From the NCBI GenBank assembly GCA_037044905.1, contig JBAOKB010000093.1:248001-312000 (forward strand): 64,000 nt of DNA, in the 5' to 3' direction. Positions 34,339 to 43,722 of this stretch are shown here, in pieces (positions within the stretch are counted from its first letter, which is position 1; each line of letters begins with the position of its first letter). Position numbers and translations under genes: made by a program. The notes under the pieces were generated by a model. That model made no database searches, had not been told where the DNA came from, and worked only from the letters and a program-made list of their open reading frames with translations. The DNA comes from Hortaea werneckii (taxonomy: Eukaryota > Ascomycota > Dothideomycetes > Mycosphaerellales > Teratosphaeriaceae).

Positions 34339-37131
34339 ATGGAGCCGGCCACAATTGCCATTCTGCTCCTCGGGCTGCTCACCTTCTGGCCCATTCAACA
34401 ATATGTGTACCTGTGGGCCACCTCCACGGTATCTCTTGCCTTTACGGCGAGTGCAGGCGCCTATGCAGCATACTTCCTCCTGCGAGCCTGTGTTCGAAGA
34501 CTCGTACGACGGTTCAAACCGCCTACACCGTCTCTTCAGGCCCCTCCAACTGCCGTTGGCCGTCCGTCTCCTGTCGCTCACCTTCCGCCCCTGACTACCT
34601 TCGTCTCTACAAATCCGCCAGACCTCCGGCCCTGCACGCACAGAGCCATCGCAGCAACGTCCTTCGCGACGAAGACCGGATAGAGCGGCAAACAGGGCAG
34701 TCCAATGGGCACCTGAAACAACCACGAGAGCTCCGGCTGCACCGACTTTCTCTAGAATGATCAGATTATTCCCTGGCACACCATTCACTGGCAGACCTGG
34801 CACCTATGATCAAGCCATGTACCCTGGCGATTACAACCGTGCGTCTGCCAAGCAGGTTCTCCGGACTCGGCACAACGAAGCCATCATTGCAGAAAGGCAG
34901 AGGGCTGCGTTTCTTGCCCGCAACAGTCACGCTGAGCCTGCTACCTCGGCCAACATGTCCACTCAAAAGGAGACTGTAGTGCAGGAGATCGTCCAACCGA
35001 CTCTTCCGCAAATCAGCGTCTCTGATATGCTGCGACATGTTGAGGAAATGCACCGGGAGACGGACGCGCTTATCCAGGAGCGCAATCTCGAGCAGTCTGC
35101 CTTCGACTTCTGGGTTAAGTACCGCTCGAGCTCCCAGATGCAGTGCTATGTCAGGGGCGTTTGTCAAGCCATAAAGGAGGTCATTGAGGCGTGCTCGTTC
35201 AGGGATGAAGCTGGGATCCCGAAACCAGACTTCTCCGCAGCCACGTTCATGACCTCGAGAGGCTGGGACTGTGCGGGGACGCCTTTGAACGCATCTTTGC
35301 AGTCTTCACCGAAGGCTCGCGGGTTATCGGAAACGATAACAGCATGCAAGATGCACTGGCGTTCCTCTCCGACGTTCGGACCTTCTTTGCACAATGGGCA
35401 AGCGATACAGTGGCACAAGTTGTGCCGTCGTCTAGACCCGTGCAGGAAGGTCAGCAATCTCAGGGTCAGCAACCGGTCCCTTATGCTCCTCAGCGGGGCC
35501 CAAAGACAAGACGTGACCGCTTCCAAGAGCTGAGAACCGCCATGCAAATGGTCTGGTCCAGCGCTGAGGAGCTGGTCAGCGGGTTCAGTCTCGCCCCTGG
35601 CGTGGCTGACCCGAACGTCTGGAGGGCTGCGCTGTCGAGCGGGACTGCGCGGACTCTGAGGGAGCGCGTGCGTCGGACTCTGGATGAAGTTGCGAAGGCC
35701 GTCTCAGCCCATCAGTTGGGCACGCCAGACTTTCAGAACGTGACTGTGAATGACCTCGAGAACACTCTTGTGTCGTTCCAGCGCGTGGAGGAATTGGCTA
35801 CTATCTTCCAGCTAGCCGCCAAGTACACTGGCGTGCAGAGCTGCAAGGAAGTGAGTATCTTCATTGATCGACGTGTCGCCTTTTTCAACAAATGGCGACC
35901 TCATCAACCTCCTCAGAGCATGCAGCAACCACCAGCGGCCTTCAGCCAGCTGGTGTTGCTCCGCATGTACTGGCAAACCCTTCTGCGACGGCTCCGCCCC
36001 CCTCCGCAACCGCAGATCTCTCAGGGTGGCACTGTGTCGTCAGGCCAGCCCTTAAGGCCGACCTCATCCGTCCCGGAGCAGCATAGCCAGCCGTCTCTGG
36101 GCCAAGCACCTGCGCAGACCCAACTGCAAAGGCCGCCAGTAGCAGAGCGTCCTTCCGCTGCTGGTCCTCCTGCGCAAAAGCGGTCTCACGAATCCGTCTC
36201 GGCACCGGCATCTGCGCAGCAGCCGCCTCAGGACAATACAGTACCGTTACAGTCCTCGAACGCGGCAGTGCCAGGGGCTACATCAACGCCATCTTCTACG
36301 TTGCCGCACCCAGGAAATTCAGGAGCCTTTGCAGAGCAACCCACAGATGTCACAGCCTTCAGAAAAGGCTGCTGGTTCTGGAAAGCGCGCTCGCCTGTCC
36401 ACTAAGGCGCAGCAACCCTCGAAGAACCCATCACAGGGTTTGCTAGTGAGGCTCTCACTTCCCACCCCGGCGACTCCTGATCCGCACAAGATCTTCTGGC
36501 CAAAAAGAGCAAGAGTCACCACAAATCTCGTTTTTACCGGCTACAGCGCCAAAATGGACACCACCGGCCTCTTCGTTCAAGCTTACAGCATCAGCTTCAT
36601 CGCAGGGTTCACCCGCGGCTTCTACGTCGTCAGGCGTGGCTCAACACACACCGTCGCCGATGCCGCTGTCGCCAGCCATGTCTGTGCAAAGCGCGGAGCC
36701 CGCAAGAAACCCCTTGTTTGACAGGAACTCGGACCGCGTGAGACGAGCGCAAATCAAGGTGTGGGTTTTCAACTGGCAGAACATGACGGATTTGAGCGAA
36801 AGGCCTCAAGCTCAAGCTGCTACAGACCTTCGACAACCCGAAATACAGGAACGCCAAATTGCACCTGAATGACCCATCAATGAAGGTTTGGCTGTCAAAG
36901 ATTGCACAACAATCGGCGTGGATCCTTGAATGGGCAGCTCCTGGCGGTACTCCAGATCGGAGCAGAATGACTAGAGTCCATGCAATCGAAGCTGGCTTGG
37001 TCGGGATACGTTTTGAGAAGCTGGTCAAGCAATTGGAAGGGGGTTACTTCATCATCAATCACCCGGAACTGGGTGCTGCGCAGATTGGCCTGAAGAAGTT
37101 GAGGATACTGAACGATCCATCTTACATGTAG
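34339..37131 (+). CDS. Array gene C: frame-broken paralogue of gene B, possibly a pseudogene
   Basis: The start at 34339 gives MEPATIAILLLGLLTF, matching gene B, with a second hydrophobic segment (WATSTVSLAFTASAGAYAAYFLL). Coding sense then moves between frames: 34622-35245 (MIRLFPGTPFTGRPGTYDQ), 35247-35920 with the gene-B-like domain (MVWSSAEELVSG...HQLGTPDFQNV...RVAFFNKW), a Pro/Gln/Ser linker to about 36700, and a C-terminal block (LLQTFDNPKYRN, SAWILEWAAPGG) ending at 37131. At least seven frame changes are needed. Several look like missing bases in C or T runs (34588-34591, 34626-34627, 35246-35247); one near 36806 looks like a surplus C. The total is about 930 residues if repaired. The break density is several times that of any other gene here, so true decay is plausible. 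Confidence 0.6.
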
Positions 37132-37441
37132 CTGTCAAGAGCAGCCAACGGCGAATGATCATGGGAAATGGTACGAAGAAGAGCAAGTGCTAAAGGATTT
37201 TGAGGCAAGTTTGAGGCGTGGTAATTGGCATTGCGCATCTTGAGACCTGAATTATGTGTCAATGAAATGCAAGGATTCAGCACATAGACATTAAGTTTTA
37301 CTTAAGCAGCTCTCAGTTCATATTACACTAAAAAATGCTCATGGACACCAATGACCAGAGTGGGTATCTTAGAAAGAGAATCTATGCATCAAATGGTGCC
37401 TCTACTCGCACCCCCGCGCAGTCAGTGAAAGAAAATACTTG
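37132..37441. other. Intergenic, end of the array
   Basis: 310 bp between convergent 3' ends of array gene C and MEH1. Nothing recognised. Confidence 0.45.
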
Positions 37442-38024
37442 CTATCTCACAGCAGTCCTTTTGGCTGATGTCGACGGTGCATCTTGACGAAGCTGACCAA
37501 TGTCCATAATCAGCGCCCCTGAATGCATGCCCTTCACTTCATTTGTAGAATCAAGGCCGGCGGATTGTATGCTTTGCAACCAAGCAGCTTCTTCAGCATC
37601 TTCACTGTCGTCTTGATGTTCGGCAGCGTTGTCGGGGTCCTCGTCGGCGCTGACCTGATGAGAGTGGCTAGATCGGAAGGTGTGGTGTTGGGAGACGTCG
37701 ATCATATTCCTAGCTTCGGGTCAGCATAACAGAACCTGAGTCAACACAGGAGTTGCGGCTACACGAACTCGGACGCCTCTGCCGTTATCTGTTCCAGCGC
37801 TTCCCTTTCGCGAGACAAGTCCTCGTCATCTGGTTGTGCAGCATCCTCTCCTCCCAGGCCGCCGTAATGGACGGGCTGCGAGTCGTCTAGAAGGGGATCG
37901 CTCTCATCGACCTGGCAGTTCAAGTCAGCAGAAGGTTCGGAAAGGGAAGCCAGGTAAATTGCAGGCTACTGACATCTTGCGAGGGATGCCTATTAAGGCC
38001 AAGGCAGGAGGCGCAGATGCCCAT
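37442..38024 (-). CDS. MEH1: LAMTOR1/Meh1-type vacuolar TORC1 anchor
   Basis: Three exons (37974-38024, 37769-37911, 37442-37709) join in phase to 153 residues. The first exon is only 17 codons. It begins MGICASCLGL, a textbook N-myristoylation Gly2 with two nearby cysteines for palmitoylation, as in LAMTOR1 and yeast Meh1/Ego1, which anchor the Ragulator/EGO complex on the vacuole to recruit Rag GTPases and TORC1. The rest fits: acidic VDESDPLLDDSQPVHYGG, then EREALEQITAEASENMIDV, then a hydrophilic tail. Both introns (62 and 59 nt) have a CTGAC branch site 10-20 nt before the acceptor, but donors are the less common GTCAGT and GTTCGT. No indels needed. Confidence 0.8.
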
Positions 38025-38400
38025 CAAGAATGTGGCTGTCTCTCCGCGGCTCCTCTCTTCTGCTCCCTACGATATTCCCGCCTCGCAGACGCTCTGGGAT
38101 CAGCAGCTTCTGTGGAGATGCATAGGATAGCATGCGACTTCTGCGGCCGAGTAATGCTTGCGAACAACCAGAAGCATGCAACGGCGCGACCAATGCGCTT
38201 GGGCGATTCGGCGGGCTGCAGCATTGACGGGACGCTTGCGATTGGCTGGCAGGATGACGTCGAATTGGCAGAGGTGCGGATATGCCCGCAGAGCCTCTTC
38301 TTATCAAAGGAACACACACGCCCTACCTTGAGCTTGCCACCCTCCACCACACCTTACCAGTTGGTACCGTACGCTGCGTCGGCTCTGGCCGTCACTTACC

Positions 38401-38744
38401 GGGCTGACGGATCAAAGGTATGCCCGGGTTACAGGGCCGCACTGTATCAGCTGATCGAGATTCCTCGTGAGCCTTTACTACAACCGTAGGTATCAACAGG
38501 TTGAATGGGTCGCACCAGGGGCATGTCTGTTCGAAACGCAGAGTGCCTTTGACCGATTTCTCTAGAAGTCAGAAGGCTGCAGTAATTTCCTTGAGCGACT
38601 TGGACGAATATGTTGTGGCTGCAGCTGTCAAAAAGGCCCTACCAAGATCGCGTCCAGGATACTGACATTCCGATGCGGATCACGGAGTAAAGAATGGAAC
38701 TCCTGCAAGGTCAAAGTGCTTGCATTATTCGCCAGGGCCATCTG
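38401..38744 (-). CDS. Unnamed minus-strand gene fragment upstream of MEH1
   Basis: From ATG 38742-38744 it reads MALANNASTLTLQEFHSLL, then RDPHRNVSILDAIL, which looks like a genuine protein N-terminus. One base seems to be missing near 38640, after which RAFLTAAATTYSSKSLKEI continues. Beyond 38585 candidate pieces exist in more than one frame (for example GTLRFEQTCPWCDPFNLL with a CxxC), ending near a GTAAGT at 38400. I could not build a full model or identify a family. Evidence for coding is the amino-acid composition only. Confidence 0.3.
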
Positions 38745-39211
38745 ATATGGATATGGTGGTGTGTCCCCAGCAAGGGTGGCCGGGGAAGCTCGCTCATTTG
38801 CATACCTTTCCGCCGCCACGGAATGCTCCTGTTCAACATCACAATTCCAACCTTGCACATTGCGACACGGTAGGCTTTACACCATGTCTAGCTGCGCAAG
38901 GTCTTGGGAGGCTGTCTTCCACATTTCGTGTTCAGCCTTCCCGACTTGGACGTGTCGTTCCCTACACCTGCAAGGTATTACGAGACTGATGCTGGTTGAG
39001 TCAATCGGTGGCTAGCCTGCAATGGAGAGGGAGGCGTAAGTTGGTATAAGATACTGCTTCCATCCAGCTTGGGAGACGATCATCAGCAGCATCATTAAAG
39101 CAACATACAGCAGCGCCTTCCATTCACTCAACAAGCCTGCGAGCTCAGGCTATCCTGGCACATCTTTGCTTTCCATTCGTTCAAACCGGCAAAGTATCAA
39201 AGGTCAGCGCT
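38745..39211. other. Intergenic
   Basis: 467 bp upstream of the adhesin-like gene, containing its promoter. No specific site recognised. Confidence 0.4.
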
Positions 39212-42200
39212 ATGGCGCGCCAAACATTCGCTGTGGCCGCCTTGTGCCTCACACTCACTTCAGTGTTCGTCGACGCCCGAGCAGCACGTCAGGTCCAAGT
39301 TCGAAATGCAAACGCAGAGTCCAACGGTGGTGCCGTCTCGTGGCTCAAAAACTTGAAGGCCTTGCTAGCGCCTCGACAACAGCCAGATGTCTGCTATGAA
39401 GACGAGTATTACAACTTTCTCTCCGACTCTTCCATCGGCGAATCATTCTGCCAGTCGCTCCTGGATTATCCGAATACCACTGTCACGATCGATTACACAC
39501 CCACCAGGTATGTATCTCTTGTCAGAAGCAAGATTTGCAGCTAACCTTCTGAAGCACCTTTTATGACGAATATACTACATATGTGTCCACTCAAACCTTG
39601 GTCGTACGCGAAACTCCCACATCCACCGTTACGGCTACTGTCACTATCGGTGGAGGCGCAAAAGTCAGACGTCAGCCTGAAATCACGGCGCGTGCCAAGC
39701 TCACCGGAGATGAAGTCAATGACTTCATTGCGATGTTCCGTAGACAAGCGTCTGATGTTCCTGCCTCTGAGAGCGACGGCATGAGAGCTTCCTTCGTCAG
39801 TGCCTGCTCTTGCCAAACCTACGGTGGGCCAACAGTGACAGAGACCTACACAAACCAGCCAACCGTCACGACCATTTCTGGCTTTGCTAGAAGCGCAACC
39901 ACCGAAACGACGACTCGCGTGGCTGGGCCTGTCACTACGACCGTGACGACTTCCGTAAATGGCACAGCGGGATCTTCGCCCCCGGGAACTGCTCCAGCTT
40001 CGCCGTCAAGTTCTTCTGAAGCCCAGTCCTCTGAGGGCTCCTCTGGTACTACTGTTTCGACAACGTCGACTTCTGGCGCCTCTCCGACTCCGACTGCACC
40101 GATATACTCCTGCCCTGATGCCGACAACACTACGATAAGCTACTTGGTTGGCGCTGAGCGTTTTGACTACCTCATCCTCTGCGACACCGACATTGATGAG
40201 GACACCTTCTATGGCTCTCTTTACTACAGCAGCTTTGCACAATGTATCGGCGCTTGCTCTACGACTGATAACAACTTCAACGCACCTGTATGTCAGGGAG
40301 TGTCGTACTTCAACTCCCCGAACGAGAATGGATACAACTGCTTCATGAAGGTGGCAGGCAATAATACCGTCCCAAGCGTCGGAGCAGACAGTGCCATTCT
40401 GCAAAGAATTGTCATCGGCGTCACTGAAGACAATGAGGCAGGTACAACAACTGAGGCCGGACCCTTCGCTACCGAGACGCCAGAAAGCAGCCCGGAGGAG
40501 ATGAGTTCGATGGTGTCGTCGATGATGGGAAACAGTACTAGCAGCATGCCTATGATCACACCGGGTCCAAACATGCAACCAAGTGGTCACCTTGTGAACG
40601 TTGGGCCATACACCTCCTACTCTACCTATGTTTCCAATGGCTCAACCTTCTCCTCAGGCACAGCGTTTTCTACCCGTTACACCAGCAATGGTGTCTGGTA
40701 TGAGTCGTATTATACAACATATACCCTGGCTTGGGCATCCGCCACCACGGAATACGCTTATGGCGCGCAAGGTACTGCTGTTTCTAGCGTCAACCAGACG
40801 ACTTCCGAAGTCAGTGCCGGCGAAAATGGAGAACAGACTACCACTACTATAGAGACAACTTGGCACAACACCGAAACTGGCGTCGAAGGTCAGACTGTCA
40901 ATACCACCATCACAAACGCGGCGAACGGAACCCAAATATTCTCCACCGCGATTACAAGCTACTTCAGCTACGAGACAGCTAGTGCCAGTGGGGGTGCATC
41001 TGGTGGCGCATCTGGTGACGCGTCTGGGATTGCTTCTGTCCCTGCCAATGCGTCTGCTACTGCAACGCCGACTGGTAGTTATTTCTCGACGCAGACCGTC
41101 ATCTATGGATCGGGAGGCTCTGCAGGCGGATCTGGATATCTGGCCTCTGGATATGTCAGTGGAACTGGTGGCTCCCCGTACACTTCCGCCACGACCATCG
41201 TCAACACGTATGGTACGGCTTTCGGATCTGGATATGTCGCCTCGGGACAAGTCGGGGCTCAGCTGGAGGCTCCGGCTATGTCGCTTCCGGGAGTGTGCCT
41301 ACTCCCGTCGTATCATCCACTGTCATTGTCAACACGTATGGCACGGCAGGTGGCTCGGGTACGTGGCTTCTGGTAGCGCGCCTACACCCATTGTCTCTTC
41401 TATTGTCATTGTGAACACCTACGGAACCGCCGCCAGCTCCGGTTATCTTGCGTCAGGAAGCATTGGCGGTACAGCTGGTGAAAGCAGCACTATTCTATCT
41501 GGCAGTGCTCCCACTGGCCCATCCTTCGGATTCAGTGCCCGACCGCCCCGCGAGGAAGTGGTTATTCGTCAACCATCCCCGGAACAGCGCCCTTGGGCAC
41601 TGGCCCGGCCTCATACGGCACATCTGGTGAAAGCAGCACGATTCTGTCTGGCAGCGCTCCGACCGGCCCATCTTATGGCTTCAGTGCTCCGACCGCACCC
41701 CGAGGAAGTGGCTACTCTTCCACCATTCCAGGAACAGCGCCTTTGGGCACTGGTCCGCTCGGTACTGGCTCCGATTTCATACGGAACCTCTGGCGAGAGC
41801 AGCACCATATTCTCTGGCCCTGTCCCATCTGGATATCTCCCATCATCTGGTAGCCCTCCTGCCTCGTTGCCGACCTTCAATAGCGAGTCGGGTGGATATG
41901 TTCCGCCAACAGGCAGTGTGACTCCTGTTCCCTCTGTCAACACGACAAGCTACGCCTTCTCTGCTCCAAGTGGGCCTCGATCTCCTGCTTCTGAATCCAC
42001 GCCAAGCATGACGCCAGTGTTGTCAGGCAACGAGACCGTTCCAATTCCGACCGGTACGGCACCACCAAGTTACGGTTTCTCCGCGCCAAGCGGTCCACGA
42101 TCTGGCTACCCAGAGACCAGCACCAATGGAACTGTTCTTACGCCCACAGCCTATATGACGTACACACCCCCAGTTGTCACTGGACCTTCTCCATACCCGT

Positions 42201-42634
42201 CGCCGAACATCTCCACCTTACCAAGCTACGGGTTCTCGGCTCCCAGCGGACCTCGCTCACCATTCCCGGAAGGTACGGCAGCGAGCAGCGGTAGCCCTCT
42301 CCCATCATACAACACGTCGATGCCGTATCCTACCGCGTCTGGCTCTCCAAGCTTCTCCTTCAGCGCTCCGTCAGGACCTCGCTCGCCATTCCCATCAGTC
42401 ACTGGCCCTATCGGTACCGGCACGGCTCCTACAGCCTACCCGCCCTTCCCAACGTCCCCTCAATCTTGCTTCAACGGCACCATAGGCACAACCACTATCT
42501 TTTCAACGGTGACCTCCTATGGCTGTTACGATGAATGCAAAACATTTGCGCCGTTCGGTGGTTACGGCGGTCCGCGAAGCTTTGGGCCTCCCAACTTCGT
42601 CGAACCGCCCTTTGAGACTTCGACAAGTGCTTAG
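39212..42634 (+). CDS. Adhesin-like secreted repeat protein with a PAN/Apple-like domain
   Basis: Exon 1 (39212-39507) starts with a signal peptide (MARQTFAVAALCLTLTSVFV). A 47-nt intron with a CTAAC branch site leads to exon 2 (39555-42634). After a Ser/Thr-rich part with TTT/TVT motifs comes a Cys-containing block at about 40108-40415 (YSCPDADNTT, FAQCIGACSTT, CQGVSYFNSPN, YNCFMKVAGN), reminiscent of a PAN/Apple domain. Then come Gly/Ser-rich repeats (SGYVASG, VIVNTYGTA) and six copies of an S-x-x-FSAP-x-x-PR unit. A Cys-containing end (TSYGCYDECKTF) has no GPI signal. The repeats need three missing bases restored (41254-41257, 41357-41359, 41538-41540) and one further change near 41767. 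The role is probably cell-wall association or adhesion; no exact family. Confidence 0.75.
41150..42430 (+). repeat. Intragenic repeats of the adhesin-like gene
   Basis: Two repeat classes follow one another. From about 41150 to 41460 there are SGYVASG/VNTYGTA units of roughly 100 bp. From about 41460 to 42400 there are units with GESSTI-SGSAPTGPSYGFSAP in the first part and SYGFSAPSGPRSPF in the second, spaced 120-190 bp. High identity between neighbours suggests recent expansion and possible copy-number variation. Confidence 0.6.
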
Positions 42635-43368
42635 AGTCGCAGTATCAGGGGATCGCTAACTTGAGTCGGCGGCTGGCCCCTGCAGGCAAGGATATCTCTA
42701 GCATGGCTTGAAAGGCGTTTACAGGATTAGTGCGGCGCAATTGTGTATTTCTCGGCGCTCATGAAGACATTTGATAATACGATAGAATCCAATTGGTATT
42801 GTTTCTAGCCAGATTTATTTTTCAAAAATTTTTCCTTTTATTTTTCTTTTCTCTTTCACACTCCCTTCCCACTACCAAGCGCCGGGGATCTCAAAATGCA
42901 CCTTCGCCACCTCCACCGTATCCTCGGCCATTGGCGACCTATTGTTTCGCCGCAAGTGCGGTCCGTATGAAGAACTCCCTCGGCAATCGAAAGTTGCAAC
43001 TAATGCAACTTATATGCCGGGCGTTATTGCTGGGCGCCAGCAAGCTTGCATGGGATTGGTCAATTTTGACGACATCTCGTCCGGCTTCATGGTTGATACT
43101 GTGAGTTGACACAGGACATGTTTGAGAAGATGATTGGAAATGCGGCCGTCAATTCGTAAAAAAAAAAATGGCTATCCAGAACAAAAAGAAACACGCTAAA
43201 CGGGGAAAAGAAAAATAATCGTGCAAGTCCTCCTCCTCAACCCCCGCACAAAAGCGACTTTCAATAGCTTCAGGGACCAGGCGGCGTAGATCAAGACAAC
43301 GCAGCCGCTAGCCGATGAAGCGTTGACTGTCGGATCGACGGTACGTTCGGTCCCACCGCCCGCCCATC
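42635..43368. other. Intergenic, convergent 3' ends
   Basis: 734 bp with a T-rich tract at 42818-42860 and an A10 run near 43159. No gene recognised. Confidence 0.45.
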
Positions 43369-43722
43369 TCAATTGCGGCGAGTGTTGCCAATCATTTTGT
43401 ACCTGGCCTCCTTGTCGGCCATGAGCTGCTTGATCTCATTCGCGAGCCCGTTCATCTCGTCGACGGCCTTCTCCATCGAGAACTTGAACTTCTGCGGGTC
43501 GGTCGAACTCCAGCGCTGGTAGTCGCACCGGTGCTTCTCCATCCGCCGCTTCTTGCGCTCGATCTTCTCGCACATGGAGCACTTCTCGGCCAATGGTAGG
43601 GTCTGATACACCATCTTCATGCCGCATGTCTCGCCGGTCCGGTACTCCCGTTGGCAGTGTTGGCGGAAGTTGCCCCACTTCCAGTCGTTGCAAGCGAACT
43701 TGTAGTTGTCGTAGTAGCACAT
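43369..43722 (-). CDS. Small Cys/Lys-rich protein, conserved hypothetical type
   Basis: A 117-residue protein starting MCYYDNYKFACNDWKW. It has seven cysteines in a regular layout (C2, C11, then C23, C33, a CSMC pair and a last one in RCDYQRW) followed by a charged helix (FSMEKAVDEMNGLANEI). Small proteins with this aromatic, Cys-spaced beginning (F-AC-D-KWG-FRQHC and GETCGMKMVY) occur as uncharacterised proteins in dothideomycetes; I recall the pattern but no function. A metal-binding fold is possible. No signal peptide, so probably intracellular. The frame stays open upstream to 43854, but a GTGAGT...TTGATCAAG pattern at about 43739-43793 suggests a 5' UTR intron, so I start at 43722. Confidence 0.7.
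   Translation of the reverse strand: MCYYDNYKFACNDWKWGNFRQHCQREYRTGETCGMKMVYQTLPLAEKCSMCEKIERKKRRMEKHRCDYQRWSSTDPQKFKFSMEKAVDEMNGLANEIKQLMADKEARYKMIGNTRRN

Noticed and set aside
40982..41390. Plus-strand frame MPVGVHLVAHLV... before the repeats
   Set aside because: Only its downstream part (after about 41390) is the real adhesin frame; the start is a shadow of the Gly/Ser-rich region.
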